DNA from: Aquirufa antheringensis
Lineage (GTDB): Bacteria; Bacteroidota; Bacteroidia; Cytophagales; Spirosomataceae
Direction of reading: 5' to 3'
NCBI RefSeq assembly: GCF_004307425.1
Contig: NZ_SEWZ01000002.1
Location: forward strand, 438,935-502,934
Length of the DNA stretch: 64,000 nt
Shown: positions 28,154 to 39,757 of the stretch, piece after piece
Layout: every line of letters begins with the position of its first letter
How positions within the stretch are numbered: the stretch's first letter is position 1
Translations under genes and position numbers: made by a program
The notes under the pieces: model-generated
What the model was told of the DNA's origin: nothing
Seen by the model: only the letters and a program-made list of their open reading frames with translations
The model's database searches: none

Positions 28154-30295
28154 ATGTCACTCGAATCTAGAAGAAGTTTCATCAAAAAAGCAGGGGCAAC
28201 GGGACTAACGTTTTGGTTAGGATTGTCCTACGTTAAAGGAGCAAATGCGCCCGTTATTTCTACGGCAAAATCCCTAACACCCTTCATTAAAATTGACGCT
28301 AACGGTATCACGATTTTCAACCCTAACCCAGAAATGGGACAGGGTTCTTATCAGGCGGTTGCCTCGATGATTGCGGAAGAGTTGGAAGTGTCTTTGGACC
28401 AAATCACGATCAAAAATACCAGCGGAGAGAAAGAATTCGGGGCAGGCCAATGGGCCGGCGGAAGTTCGACCGTACGCGAAGGCTATTTGACCTACCGCAA
28501 GATAGGTGCATCCGCTAAAGAAATGCTTGTAAAAGCGGCAAGCCAGACCTGGGGAGTTAGCCCAGAATCTTGCAGAGCAAAAGAAGGGAAAGTCTTACAC
28601 GCTGCGACCAATCGCACGTTAAAATACGAGGAACTAGCGGAGGCCGCGTCTCTTTTAGAGATCCCTAAAGAGCCTAAATTAAAGGATCCGAAAGATTTCA
28701 AAATGCTCGGCAAATCCGTAAAACGCCCAGATATCCCTTTAAAAGTGACAGGGAAAGCGGAATTCGGAATCGACGCCGATGTCCCAGGCATGCTCTATTC
28801 CAGTGTGGAAAGATGCCCTGTGATAGGTGGAACGCTGAAAACGTTCGACGCCACTGCGGCAATGAAAGTCCCTGGTGTGGTGAAAGTGGTGTCTGCGGAA
28901 CGCGTGATTGGAAAATACAGCTCGACGGGAGTGGCAGTCATTGCGAAGACCTATTGGGCTGCGATTCAAGGAAGAAAAGCCTTGAAAATAGACTGGGATA
29001 CGAAAGGATTTGAGACATTTAACTCCAGCGATTACGAGCAAAAATTACGTGCGCTATCGAAAGAGGAGGGCATTTTAGATAAGCAAAAAGGTTCGGTGGA
29101 TCTTCCGGTGGCTCAGGTGGTCGAATCCTTTTATGAGACGCCTATGGTGGCGCACCACCCGTTGGAACCGATGAACTGCACGGTGCACGTGAAGGGAAAG
29201 AAAGTGGAGATTTGGACTTCGACTCAGGTACCGATTTCTGTGACTGGTCCGGGCATGATGGGAAGTTTGCCCGGAATGATGGGCATTGATCCAGAAGATA
29301 TTACGTTGCACGCAGGATTTATAGGCGGAGGCTTTGGCAGAAGATTGTACTTCGATTATATCGTGGAGGCGATTAACGTAGCGAAGCAGGTGGACAGTCC
29401 GGTGAAGGTGGTTTGGTCACGTGAAGACTCGACGACGCAGGGGCCTTTCCGTCCGATGACTTTCTCTAAAATGATCGGCGGTCTGTCTGAAAAGAATCAA
29501 GTAGTTTCCTTCCAACACAAGGTCATCAGCCCCGGTTTTATGGACAGTGCGATGCCTAATTGGGACAAAACGAAGCTGGACAGCATGATGACCGAGGGCA
29601 TTAGTGCGCAGGAATACGACATCCCGAATATGAAGAATAGCTTTGTGTTTGCGGATTACCATGTGCCACTAGCCGCTTGGCGTTCCGTAACAAGTTCCAC
29701 TTTGGCATTTGCACATGAATGTTTCATCGATGAGCTGGCGCATAAGGCTGAGAAAGATCCACTAGACTTCCGCATCGATTTACAATCGACGAATACCGAT
29801 ACGAAACGCGTGTTGAAAAAATTACGCGAGATCACAAACTGGGGCAAGCCGCTACCAGCTGGTAAAGCCCGCGGCGTGGCGCAATGGGACTTTTTTGCGG
29901 GACTTTCAGCTCAAGCGGTCGAAGTAAGTTTGGCGAAAAACGGAGCGGTGTCCGTAGACAAAGTATACGTGGTCATCGATTTAGGAACAGTCGTAAATCC
30001 AGATAACGTGAAAGCGCAAGTGGAAGGCGCCGTTTTAATGGCCCTAAGTGCGGCAATTCATCCAGCCATCACCTTGAAAAATGGGGTAGTGGAGCAAAAG
30101 AATTTCGATACCACGCCGGTGACGCGCATGAGCGAGGCTCCGGAAGTGATTGTAGAAATCATTACGGAGGGGGCTAAAATCAAAGGGGTAGGCGAACCTG
30201 GTTTGCCGCCGTTTGCGCCGGCTTTAGGGAACGCGATCTTTGCTTTGACGAAGAAACGTTTGCGCAAGTTGCCGCTAGAAATTGATTTTGTTTAA
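28154..30295 (+). CDS. molybdopterin-binding subunit, xanthine dehydrogenase family (IorB-like), copy 3
   Basis: A 713-residue catalytic subunit, clearly more divergent than copies 1 and 2. Its N terminus (ESRRSFIKKAGATGL) is a Tat signal. The cofactor motif GGGFGRRLYFDY lies near residue 391 and the catalytic-Glu motif GVGEPGLPPF near residue 678. Other family segments are 'NPNPEMGQGSYQAVASMIAE' and 'QWAGGSSTVREGY'. Predicted periplasmic, with the IorA-like partner encoded immediately upstream. Substrate unknown; the divergence from copies 1 and 2 suggests a different one. A strong terminator follows. Confidence 0.93.
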   Translation: MSLESRRSFIKKAGATGLTFWLGLSYVKGANAPVISTAKSLTPFIKIDANGITIFNPNPEMGQGSYQAVASMIAEELEVSLDQITIKNTSGEKEFGAGQWAGGSSTVREGYLTYRKIGASAKEMLVKAASQTWGVSPESCRAKEGKVLHAATNRTLKYEELAEAASLLEIPKEPKLKDPKDFKMLGKSVKRPDIPLKVTGKAEFGIDADVPGMLYSSVERCPVIGGTLKTFDATAAMKVPGVVKVVSAERVIGKYSSTGVAVIAKTYWAAIQGRKALKIDWDTKGFETFNSSDYEQKLRALSKEEGILDKQKGSVDLPVAQVVESFYETPMVAHHPLEPMNCTVHVKGKKVEIWTSTQVPISVTGPGMMGSLPGMMGIDPEDITLHAGFIGGGFGRRLYFDYIVEAINVAKQVDSPVKVVWSREDSTTQGPFRPMTFSKMIGGLSEKNQVVSFQHKVISPGFMDSAMPNWDKTKLDSMMTEGISAQEYDIPNMKNSFVFADYHVPLAAWRSVTSSTLAFAHECFIDELAHKAEKDPLDFRIDLQSTNTDTKRVLKKLREITNWGKPLPAGKARGVAQWDFFAGLSAQAVEVSLAKNGAVSVDKVYVVIDLGTVVNPDNVKAQVEGAVLMALSAAIHPAITLKNGVVEQKNFDTTPVTRMSEAPEVIVEIITEGAKIKGVGEPGLPPFAPALGNAIFALTKKRLRKLPLEIDFV

Positions 30296-30304
30296 AACAA
30301 TGAA

Positions 30305-30334
30305 AACCCTCCAGCAAACATTGGAGGGTTTTTT
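30305..30334 (+). terminator. intrinsic terminator after the second molybdenum hydroxylase operon
   Basis: Perfect 9-bp stem AACCCTCCA / TGGAGGGTT with an 8-base loop followed by a T-run, 9 bp after the stop codon. Confidence 0.85.
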
Positions 30335-30374
30335 ATGCTCTTTTAGGACGGCTATTTAAAATAATTCTAAATAA

Positions 30375-30407
30375 GCTTGCATCGCAAGCGATCGCGTTGT
30401 AGTTTTG
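30375..30407 (+). promoter_or_regulatory. promoter and hairpin upstream of the TonB receptor gene
   Basis: TTG (30377-30379) and TAGTTTTG (30400-30407) are spaced by 20 bp, close to the Bacteroidota -33/-7 promoter. The -33 lies inside a short inverted repeat, GCTTGC/GCAAGC at 30375-30389, a possible operator. No recognisable Fur box was seen. Confidence 0.4.
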
Positions 30408-30447
30408 GTTATTATTTTTAATCAATCTAAATAAAAACAACGCTCAA

Positions 30448-32787
30448 ATGCTTGCTTCCATCCGCCTAATACTACTTTTAACCTTGTTTTCCCACGTAAT
30501 TTTTGGCCAAACAGCTCAACTCGTGGGTAACGTTAAAGACCTTCAATCTAGACCCGTTTCAGGTGTCAGTGTCAGATTAATGGAAGGCAAGAATGGAAAA
30601 TTATCCAATGAACAGGGATTATTCGAATTTCAAAATCTAGCTTCAGGAACCTATACCCTTCAAGCTTCTTTTGTAGGGTTCAAGACCTTGGTTCAAAAGA
30701 TTCAGCTGGAAGAGGGGAAGACGCTTTCTCTCTCTTTGGAACTGGTAGAAACCTCGACCGATTTAAAAGAGATTGTGGTAGTAGGTCAATTGAGCCAAAA
30801 CGAAAAGCCTGTCAGCATAGGCAAGCTTCCCATCCGTCCCATGGATCTTCCTCAAAGTATGATGACATTAGATCATAGTTTGTTAGAAGCACAGCAAGTG
30901 AGAACCATGAGCGATGCCTTGATGAACACGAATGGCGTCTACATTATGGGTGCGACAGGGGGCTACCAAGAGGAAATTGCGGCGCGCGGCTTTGCTATGG
31001 GAAGTTCGAATACTTTTAAAAATGGGATGCGATTTGCGAACGGAATGATGACGGAATTTAGTGGGGTAGAAAAGGTGGAAATTTTGAAGGGAAGCACGGC
31101 GATTCTTTTTGGGAATGTGGCCGCAGGAGGGGTTTTGAATCTGGTGACAAAGAAGCCGAAGTTTACGTTTGGTGGTGAAATAGGATTGCGCGCAGGCTCA
31201 TGGTCAGCTTTAAAGCCTACTTTAGACATCTACGGTGGCCTCTCTTCGAAAATAGCCGCTCGTCTGAATGCTAGTGTGGAGGAGGCGAATAGCTTTCGGG
31301 ATGGCGTCAGTTCGAAGCGGACCTATGTGAATCCTTCCTTTCTTTTTAAACTAAATGACAAGACGGAACTGTTGGTAGAGGGGGATTATTTGCAGGAGGA
31401 AAGAACTCCAGATTTTGGCGCAGGAATTATTAATTACCAAATTGTGCAGGTGCCTCGGGAGCGTTTTTTAGGCGTCGCTTGGTCATACATGAAACAAGAA
31501 CAGGCGAGCGTGAATTTAAATTTAACCCATCGTTTAAGTACGGATTGGACGCTGAAATTAATGGGCGGTTTACGCACAAATTCGAGCGACCTTTTCGCCA
31601 ATACTCGTCCGAATGCTGGCGCCTTGATCAGCGCAGATGGTACTTGGGTGCGCAATTTGCAAAAGACGGATTTGCAGGAAAAATATGGCATCGCCCAAAT
31701 CGATTTGACCGGAAACATCAAACTTGGCCAGATGAATCACCAGGTTTTACTAGGTGCAGATTCCGATTTTTTCAATACCGTGACGAATGCGTATAACAAC
31801 TATGCGCGCTACGATACGGTGAATGTATTCGCATCACGTACCTATCAAAATCGAACAGATCAACCTACCTTAACGCGCGCCACGACTACCACGGGGCCGG
31901 TGAATCGCTTGGGAATTTATGTACAGGATTTGGTACATATCTCTGAAAAATGGAAACTACTGGCTGGGTTACGCTATTCTTATCAGCAAACGGCTAGCGA
32001 GGTCTACACATTTAGTTCTGCAAAAACGGCGGAAGCGGTCACTTTTGACGGCGCTTTTTCCCCTCGTTTTGGACTGGTTTACCAGCCCACAACGGCACAT
32101 TCTTTCTTTGCGAGTTATGCTAATTCGTTCACGATTAATTCCGGCGTAGACATTAATAACCAGGCTTTGCCACCTTCGTTGATTGATCAATATGAGCTAG
32201 GTGTGAAGAATGAGTTATTCGGAGGTTTACTGAGTGCAAACGTGACGGCATACCGAATTTTGAACAATAATTTAGCCCAAAACTCCTTAATTAACTCCAC
32301 CACCTATTCCTACGTAAAGGAATTAGCCGGATCTGTCCAAAGCGAAGGCCTCGAAATCGACCTCATGTCTAAGTCTATTCATGGATTTACATTGAACGCT
32401 GGATACAGTTTTAACGAGACAAAATACGTGAAAAGTAATACGTACATCGAAGGAAGTTTGTTGAAGTACAATCCCAGTCACACGGCTAATTTGGGCATTT
32501 CATATCGCCTAAATGGATTTCAAGCAGGCATAACGACGGTGTACATTGGGGAGCGTTTTGCGGGCCGTTCCACGCGCATTAAAGTAGATAACGACGCCTA
32601 CAGATTAATCCAGTTACCTGATTATGTGCAAGCCGATGTATCTGCTTCTTATCGTTATAAAAACATCGCGATCAGAGCTAAAATGGCAAATATTGGGGAC
32701 GTCATCAGTTATAATGTACACGACGATAACTCCGTGAATCCCATTGCGCCACGCAATTGGAATGTAGGAATTTCTTATCTTTGGTAA
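30448..32787 (+). CDS. TonB-dependent siderophore receptor
   Basis: A 779-residue outer-membrane receptor. A signal peptide is followed by a CarboxypepD_reg-like domain (residues about 25-110, 'GNVKDLQSRPVSGVSVRLME'), a plug domain ('SMMTLDHSLLEAQQVRTMSD', 'RGFAMGSS', 'GVEKVEILKGSTAILFGNVA') and a 22-strand barrel ending 'RNWNVGISYLW' with the terminal aromatic residue. The plug style and 'PRFGLVYQPTTAHSFFASYA' match ferric siderophore receptors of the FhuA/FecA-like TIGR01783 group. Siderophore type is not predictable. A small PepSY-like membrane protein gene follows 15 bp downstream, a common partner for iron release. Confidence 0.93.
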   Translation: MLASIRLILLLTLFSHVIFGQTAQLVGNVKDLQSRPVSGVSVRLMEGKNGKLSNEQGLFEFQNLASGTYTLQASFVGFKTLVQKIQLEEGKTLSLSLELVETSTDLKEIVVVGQLSQNEKPVSIGKLPIRPMDLPQSMMTLDHSLLEAQQVRTMSDALMNTNGVYIMGATGGYQEEIAARGFAMGSSNTFKNGMRFANGMMTEFSGVEKVEILKGSTAILFGNVAAGGVLNLVTKKPKFTFGGEIGLRAGSWSALKPTLDIYGGLSSKIAARLNASVEEANSFRDGVSSKRTYVNPSFLFKLNDKTELLVEGDYLQEERTPDFGAGIINYQIVQVPRERFLGVAWSYMKQEQASVNLNLTHRLSTDWTLKLMGGLRTNSSDLFANTRPNAGALISADGTWVRNLQKTDLQEKYGIAQIDLTGNIKLGQMNHQVLLGADSDFFNTVTNAYNNYARYDTVNVFASRTYQNRTDQPTLTRATTTTGPVNRLGIYVQDLVHISEKWKLLAGLRYSYQQTASEVYTFSSAKTAEAVTFDGAFSPRFGLVYQPTTAHSFFASYANSFTINSGVDINNQALPPSLIDQYELGVKNELFGGLLSANVTAYRILNNNLAQNSLINSTTYSYVKELAGSVQSEGLEIDLMSKSIHGFTLNAGYSFNETKYVKSNTYIEGSLLKYNPSHTANLGISYRLNGFQAGITTVYIGERFAGRSTRIKVDNDAYRLIQLPDYVQADVSASYRYKNIAIRAKMANIGDVISYNVHDDNSVNPIAPRNWNVGISYLW

Positions 32788-32802
32788 AATCAAAACAGAC
32801 TT

Positions 32803-33309
32803 ATGAGCTCGCTATCCACTAAAATGCGCACCTACCACCGTTATTTAGGCTTCTTTTTAGCCGGCATTATGGCGGTTTATTCCATCAGCGGAATCATCTT
32901 AATCTTTAGAGAAACCAGCTTTTTAAAGAGTGAGGTGCACAAAGTTCAAACCTTGAAACCCGGGCTAAAAAACGAGGAATTAGGCAAAGAATTACACTTA
33001 CGCGGCTTTAAGCCGGACACGACGATAGGCGACGTGGTTTCTTTTAAACAAGGAACGTATAATCTGAAAACGGGCGTGGCTGATTATACGGTTTCTGAGC
33101 AACCGGCCATCGTGAATAAGATGACGAAATTGCATAAAGCCACCACGAATGATCCTTTGTTCTACCTAAACATCTTCTTCGGACTATCCCTGCTTTTCTT
33201 CGTGATTTCATCCTTCTGGATGTTCTTGCCTAAGACGAGCATCTTTAAAAAAGCGATGTTATTTACACTGGCTGGGGCAATTTTAACGATTGTGTTGTTG
33301 CTACTTTAA
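32803..33309 (+). CDS. PepSY-associated transmembrane (PepSY_TM-like) protein
   Basis: A 168-residue inner-membrane protein with an N-terminal helix 'YHRYLGFFLAGIMAVYSISG', a periplasmic PepSY-like region of about 80 residues and two C-terminal helices. The 'RTYHRYLGF' start and conserved His/Tyr are typical of the short PepSY_TM group often encoded next to siderophore receptors, where relatives are proposed ferric-siderophore reductases. Same operon as the receptor. It ends overlapping by 4 bp the convergent methyltransferase-like gene. Confidence 0.8.
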   Translation: MSSLSTKMRTYHRYLGFFLAGIMAVYSISGIILIFRETSFLKSEVHKVQTLKPGLKNEELGKELHLRGFKPDTTIGDVVSFKQGTYNLKTGVADYTVSEQPAIVNKMTKLHKATTNDPLFYLNIFFGLSLLFFVISSFWMFLPKTSIFKKAMLFTLAGAILTIVLLLL

Positions 33310-33875
33310 TATAGAAGGGGGATAATCGCTTTTACCCTTTTTTGGTAGTCCAGGTATTTATCACCAAAAACTTCCACCAGCTTTCTCTCCTCTAAGCGGT
33401 ATCCTATCAGGATATAGCCATAAGAAATCAGTAGGACGAGTAACATTTTTTGGGTGGGAACGAGTAGAAATAGGCCCAGGATTAAGACTATAGTGGCAAA
33501 ATACAGCGGATGTCTCACGTATTGATACATCCCAGTAAACACTAATTCCGGTTTCGTCTCTTTCTTAAGGCCTAAAAATTCAGCCCCGTCAAAAGCTTTA
33601 AACGCTAGATACAAGAGCACCAGCCCCGTGATTAGCAGAAAAATCCCCAGCGGAACTAGCCAAGCAGACGCAAATAATAGAGGATCTGGGAGGAAGATGC
33701 TTCCATATAAAAGAGGGATTAAACCCGCGATGGCGATTAAATTATAGCTAATTCTGTAATAGGCGAATAGGGCAGGAATCCGTTTTTCAACGCTTGATTT
33801 TACCTCGTTAGAAGCCAGGAAACTATGGATAAAAAAATACATTATCCAGCCAAAACCTAAGAGGATGATTTCCAT
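33306..33875 (-). CDS. isoprenylcysteine carboxyl methyltransferase-like (NnrU/PEMT family) membrane protein
   Basis: A 189-residue integral membrane protein with about five helices. The C-terminal catalytic-type signature is present: 'GMYQYVRHPLYFATIV' (RHPxY) and 'RLEERKLVEVFGDKYLDYQK' (EExxL...FG..Y..Y), which in ICMT-family enzymes bind S-adenosylmethionine and the lipid substrate. The N-terminal half is NnrU-like. Substrate unknown. Single gene. Confidence 0.85.
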   Translation of the reverse strand: MEIILLGFGWIMYFFIHSFLASNEVKSSVEKRIPALFAYYRISYNLIAIAGLIPLLYGSIFLPDPLLFASAWLVPLGIFLLITGLVLLYLAFKAFDGAEFLGLKKETKPELVFTGMYQYVRHPLYFATIVLILGLFLLVPTQKMLLVLLISYGYILIGYRLEERKLVEVFGDKYLDYQKRVKAIIPLLY

Positions 33876-33994
33876 GTTGATTTTTGATAAGGAACAAATC
33901 TACGATTTATTAGTAAATGAGGGTACATCATTCATTTCGGTCAGGACATCAAAAGCTAATCTTTTTTCTATCTTGTAGTCTAAACCTATGAAAC

Positions 33995-34912
33995 ATGAAA
34001 AAAATCGTGATCCTCTTGCTGGGATTCAGCCTGTCTCTTTCTGCGCAGATCCCTGCCGGAAAGAAAGTGATTTCTTCTCTCTATGTGTATGATTTGGCCT
34101 CTGGCAAATCGGAATTAATCCTCACGGAAAAGCGCCATTTCGAAGCCCCTAATTGGTCGCGCGATGGCCAGTATTTGTTGATTAATGCGTACGGAAAGCT
34201 AGAGAAAATCAGCCCGAAAGGCATAAAATTAGGCGAGTTAAACACCGGATCGGTGGACAAAGCGAATAACGATCATGGTTATTCGTTCGATGGGAAATCC
34301 CTGTATATTTCGAGTGCTAAAGCCGAGATCAAAGAGCATACCTCCTTCATCTACAAAGTTTCTTCCGAAGGTGGAAATCCGGTTCAGCTTACTCCATTAA
34401 CCCCCTCTTACTGGCATGGCATTTCTCCAGATGGCAAGACGATGGTCTATTGTGCGGCGAGAAATGGCAATTATGACGTTTATGCGATGTCTTCGAATGG
34501 CGGCGAGGAGATTCGGTTGACCTCTACAGAAGGCTTAGATGACGGTCCGGAATATGCGCCGGATGGCAAGCACATTTATATCAATTCGTATCGGTCTGGG
34601 ATGATGCAGATTTGGCGAATGAAAGCGGACGGATCAGAGCCGGAACAGATGACCTTTGATGCGCACTCGAACTGGTTTGCGCACATCTCGCCTAACAATC
34701 AAGTAGCGACGATTATTACCTATATGGAGGACCAAAAGCAGGCCCACCCCTTTGGACATCAGGTAAAACTACGCTTGTTGGATTTAAAAACGAAAGCGGT
34801 GAAAGATTTAACAGACGCATTTTATGGCGGACAAGGGACCATCAATGTGCCTTCTTGGAGCCCAGATGGCAAGAAATTTGCCTATGTGCGCTATGCATTA
34901 GAAGATTTATAA
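33995..34912 (+). CDS. TolB-like beta-propeller protein, secreted
   Basis: A 305-residue exported protein (signal MKKIVILLLGFSLSLSA, then QIPAGKK). It contains about six WD40-like PD40 repeats with the typical core 'SPDGK': 'NWSRDGQYLLIN', 'GYSFDGKSLYIS', 'GISPDGKTMVYCAA', 'EYAPDGKHIYIN', 'HISPNNQVA' and 'SWSPDGKKFAYV'. It forms a propeller used for protein or glycan binding; it lacks TolB's N-terminal domain, so it is not TolB itself. It is followed 30 bp later by a Gfo/Idh/MocA oxidoreductase, suggesting a carbohydrate-related role. Confidence 0.85.
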   Translation: MKKIVILLLGFSLSLSAQIPAGKKVISSLYVYDLASGKSELILTEKRHFEAPNWSRDGQYLLINAYGKLEKISPKGIKLGELNTGSVDKANNDHGYSFDGKSLYISSAKAEIKEHTSFIYKVSSEGGNPVQLTPLTPSYWHGISPDGKTMVYCAARNGNYDVYAMSSNGGEEIRLTSTEGLDDGPEYAPDGKHIYINSYRSGMMQIWRMKADGSEPEQMTFDAHSNWFAHISPNNQVATIITYMEDQKQAHPFGHQVKLRLLDLKTKAVKDLTDAFYGGQGTINVPSWSPDGKKFAYVRYALEDL

Positions 34913-34942
34913 ATTCGTATATTTAGCAAAAACCTAGTTACT

Positions 34943-36343
34943 ATGAACAAAGATAGCCAAGCTTCTAGACGGAAGTTTTTACAACAAATCGGCGCCACGA
35001 GCCTTGTGGCAGCCTCTTCTCCTTTTGCTTCTCTAGGCGCACAACAAAAAGCGGAAGAACGTATTCTGACCTATGAAAAACGCATCTCGGTGGGCGAAAA
35101 GATTCGCTTGGGAGTGATTGGTTTTGGGGTTCAGGGTCACTTTGACTTAGCCTCAGCGCTGAAAGTGCCAGGGGTGGAATTAGCCGGAATCTGTGATCTA
35201 TACACGGGTCGCATCGAAAACGCGAAGGAATTATACGGGAAGGATTTATACACAACCCGTAATTACAAAGAATTACTAGACCGTTCGGATATCGACGCGG
35301 TGATCATCGCGACACACGATGTGTGGCACGCGCGGATTACGATCGATGCTTTGGCCAAAGGCAAACACGTCTACATCGAAAAACCGATGGTCTATAAAAT
35401 TGACGAAGGTCCTAAGGTCATTGCCGCCCAAAAGAAATATGGCAAAGTCCTACAAGTAGGGTCTCAGCGCGTGAGCAGCATCGGCTTAGCGAAAGCGAAA
35501 GAGATGTTAGCGGCTGGCGAGATCGGAAAATTAAATATGGTGAACGCGGTCTACGATCGCCAAAGTTCCATCGGTGCTTGGCAATATACCATTCCGAAGG
35601 ACGCAGACGCTTCGACTTGCGATTGGAATCGCTTCATCGAGGCAACCGCGAAAATGGAATTCGACGCGAAGAAATTCTTCTGGTGGCGTGCTTTTAAAGA
35701 AGTAGGAACCGGCGTGGCGGGGGATTTATTCATCCACTTATTGTCAGGAACGCACTTTATGACGAACTCGAATGGTCCAGAAACGATCTTCTCGACAGGG
35801 CAATTTAGCCACTGGAACGATGGCCGTAACTTACCAGATGTGATGTCAGGTGTCATGCAATATGGTAACACGGCGGAGCATCCAGCTTTCCAATTAACCT
35901 TGCAAGTCAACTTTGTCAGCGGAACGGGTGGTCAAGAGGTCATTCGTTTGATCGGTTCAGAGGGTGTGATGGATGTGAAAGGAAACACGATTTCTGTGAA
36001 GCATAGCATTATGCCAGAAGCTCCGGGTTTTGGTGGTTATGATTCCGTGTTTACACTACCTAAGAGTATGCAGGAAGAAATGACGCGCGATTACAACGCG
36101 AAATGGACAGACGCACAACGCAAACGTCCTACGAAAGAGGATGTGATTTTCAGAGCTCCTGCAGGATATGATGAGCACGTGGATCACTTCACACATTTCT
36201 TTGATGCCATTCGCAACGGGACATCTGTCGTAGAAGATGCGACCTTTGGATTTAGAGCGGCGGCGCCAGCTTTAGCTTGTAACGAAAGTTATTTCCAAAA
36301 GAAAATCATTCAGTGGGATCCAGTGAATATGAAATTAAAGTAA
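34943..36343 (+). CDS. Gfo/Idh/MocA family oxidoreductase, Tat-exported
   Basis: A 466-residue protein with a Tat signal (SRRKFLQQIGATSLV). The Rossmann dinucleotide motif is 'GVIGFGVQGHFDLASA' and the family hallmark 'YIEKPMVY' supplies the EKP active-site lysine. The C-terminal alpha/beta domain carries 'GVAGDLFIHLLSGTHFM'. Export with tightly bound NAD(P) is known for glucose-fructose oxidoreductase and GH109-like enzymes. The substrate is probably a sugar or glycoside (family inference). A strong bidirectional terminator follows. Confidence 0.92.
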   Translation: MNKDSQASRRKFLQQIGATSLVAASSPFASLGAQQKAEERILTYEKRISVGEKIRLGVIGFGVQGHFDLASALKVPGVELAGICDLYTGRIENAKELYGKDLYTTRNYKELLDRSDIDAVIIATHDVWHARITIDALAKGKHVYIEKPMVYKIDEGPKVIAAQKKYGKVLQVGSQRVSSIGLAKAKEMLAAGEIGKLNMVNAVYDRQSSIGAWQYTIPKDADASTCDWNRFIEATAKMEFDAKKFFWWRAFKEVGTGVAGDLFIHLLSGTHFMTNSNGPETIFSTGQFSHWNDGRNLPDVMSGVMQYGNTAEHPAFQLTLQVNFVSGTGGQEVIRLIGSEGVMDVKGNTISVKHSIMPEAPGFGGYDSVFTLPKSMQEEMTRDYNAKWTDAQRKRPTKEDVIFRAPAGYDEHVDHFTHFFDAIRNGTSVVEDATFGFRAAAPALACNESYFQKKIIQWDPVNMKLK

Positions 36344-36344
36344 A

Positions 36345-36379
36345 CAAAAAAGCCGGCTCTAATGAGGGCCGGCTTTTTT
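36345..36379. terminator. bidirectional intrinsic terminator between oxidoreductase and katG
   Basis: The stem AAAAAAGCCGGC pairs with GCCGGCTTTTTT around a 10-base loop. A- and T-runs on both sides let it serve both convergent genes. Confidence 0.85.
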
Positions 36380-36396
36380 CATTCCTTAAACTCAAC

Positions 36397-38724
<2,328 letters not shown>

Positions 38725-38764
38725 TTAGTGGAGTGAAATTAAGAGCAAAAAATGAATAGAGAAA

Positions 38765-38801
38765 ACTGAAATTTTCTATATTTGGCATAGATAAAATCTA
38801 T
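38765..38801. promoter_or_regulatory. OxyR-type operator with overlapping -7 promoter element
   Basis: Three of four OxyR quarter-sites are perfect and correctly spaced by 7 bp: CTAT (38776-38779), ATAG (38787-38790) and CTAT (38798-38801). The first quarter-site is degenerate (ACTG, 38765-38768). The -7 element TATATTTG (38777-38784) for oxyR overlaps the second quarter-site, so OxyR binding would repress its own gene while possibly activating divergent katG (inference). Confidence 0.7.
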
Positions 38802-38805
38802 AACA

Positions 38806-39702
38806 GTGAATATACAGCAATTAGAATACATACTGGCCGTTGATCAATTTAAAAGCTTCTCGAAAGCAGCTGATTATTGTCATGTTACGCAGGCAACTTT
38901 AAGCGCGATGGTGAAAAAGCTAGAGGAACAGCTGGATATCGTCATTTTCGACCGCAAGGCAAATCCCATCGCGACCACGGAAAATGGCCGGGAGATTTTA
39001 GTACAAGCTAGACAGGTAGTCGCCCACGCGAACGCGCTCTTATCTTCTTCTAAGGCGATCAATCAAAAGGTGGAAGGCCGGGTAAAAATGGGGGTGATTC
39101 CCACGATTGCGAGTTCCATGTTGCCCCTTATCTTGAAGTATTTGGTGGAAAAATACCCTATGCTGCAGTTAGAAGTGTACGAGGTGACGACGAATCAACT
39201 GATCAAGGATTTACGAGATGGTAAATTAGATGTAGGTATTTTAAGTACGCCCATCGCCTCTACTGAGGTGGAAACGGAGCTTTTGTATGTGGAAGATTTG
39301 TGTGTTTATGGTCATTTGCCTGCTGGGAAACGTTCCATTGAAAAAGCGGAATTAGCGAAGCAACGCATGTTTCTCTTACAAGAGGGTCACTGCCTGCGCG
39401 ATCAAATTATTCAGCTGTGTGATTTGAAGAAGAATAAGTCCTTGCCGTCTAATTTATCGGTGGAATCGAACACATTTGATACCTTGTTAAATCTCGTGGA
39501 TGAATTCAGCGGCTTAACAGTGTTACCTGCCTTGTATGTAGGCCAAATGAGTGAAGTTAGAAAATCCCATTTGATTGAATTAAAAGAGGGTTCTTTAACA
39601 CGCGAAGTGAGTTTGGCGTATTACCGGCCCTATGCGAAATGGAATATATTGAATCGCTTAAAGGCTGAAATTGCGGAAATTGTGCAAGGCCATTTAGGGT
39701 AA
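38806..39702 (+). CDS. oxyR: hydrogen-peroxide-sensing LysR regulator OxyR
   Basis: A 298-residue LysR-type regulator with a GTG start. The N-terminal HTH ('KSFSKAADYCHVTQATLSAM') is typical of OxyR. The redox centre is preserved in 'EGHCLRDQIIQLC' as Cys196 and Cys205, with the nine-residue spacing of Escherichia coli Cys199/Cys208, which form a disulfide on H2O2 exposure. It is divergent from katG, its most likely target, and preceded by an OxyR-type operator overlapping its own promoter. Confidence 0.93.
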   Translation: MNIQQLEYILAVDQFKSFSKAADYCHVTQATLSAMVKKLEEQLDIVIFDRKANPIATTENGREILVQARQVVAHANALLSSSKAINQKVEGRVKMGVIPTIASSMLPLILKYLVEKYPMLQLEVYEVTTNQLIKDLRDGKLDVGILSTPIASTEVETELLYVEDLCVYGHLPAGKRSIEKAELAKQRMFLLQEGHCLRDQIIQLCDLKKNKSLPSNLSVESNTFDTLLNLVDEFSGLTVLPALYVGQMSEVRKSHLIELKEGSLTREVSLAYYRPYAKWNILNRLKAEIAEIVQGHLG

Positions 39703-39706
39703 TCGC

Positions 39707-39748
39707 TTGTTTTTATGGATTTCCATTTTAACTTTGTATCGCAAAGTA
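39707..39748 (+). promoter_or_regulatory. promoter with inverted repeat for the membrane/wHTH operon
   Basis: TTG (39707-39709), 19-bp spacer and TAACTTTG (39729-39736) fit the Bacteroidota -33/-7 consensus exactly. The -7 is part of an inverted repeat, ACTTTG at 39731-39736 and CAAAGT at 39742-39747, a candidate operator for the wHTH protein encoded two genes on (inference). Confidence 0.65.
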
Positions 39749-39757
39749 CTTTTTATT

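Noticed and set aside
30388-30395. GCGATCGC octamer, like the HIP1 repeat of cyanobacteria
   Set aside because: A single occurrence was noticed; HIP1 is meaningful only when highly repeated.
33995-34912. Assignment as the TolB of the Tol-Pal system
   Set aside because: It has the propeller repeats but lacks TolB's N-terminal domain and no tol/pal genes are nearby.
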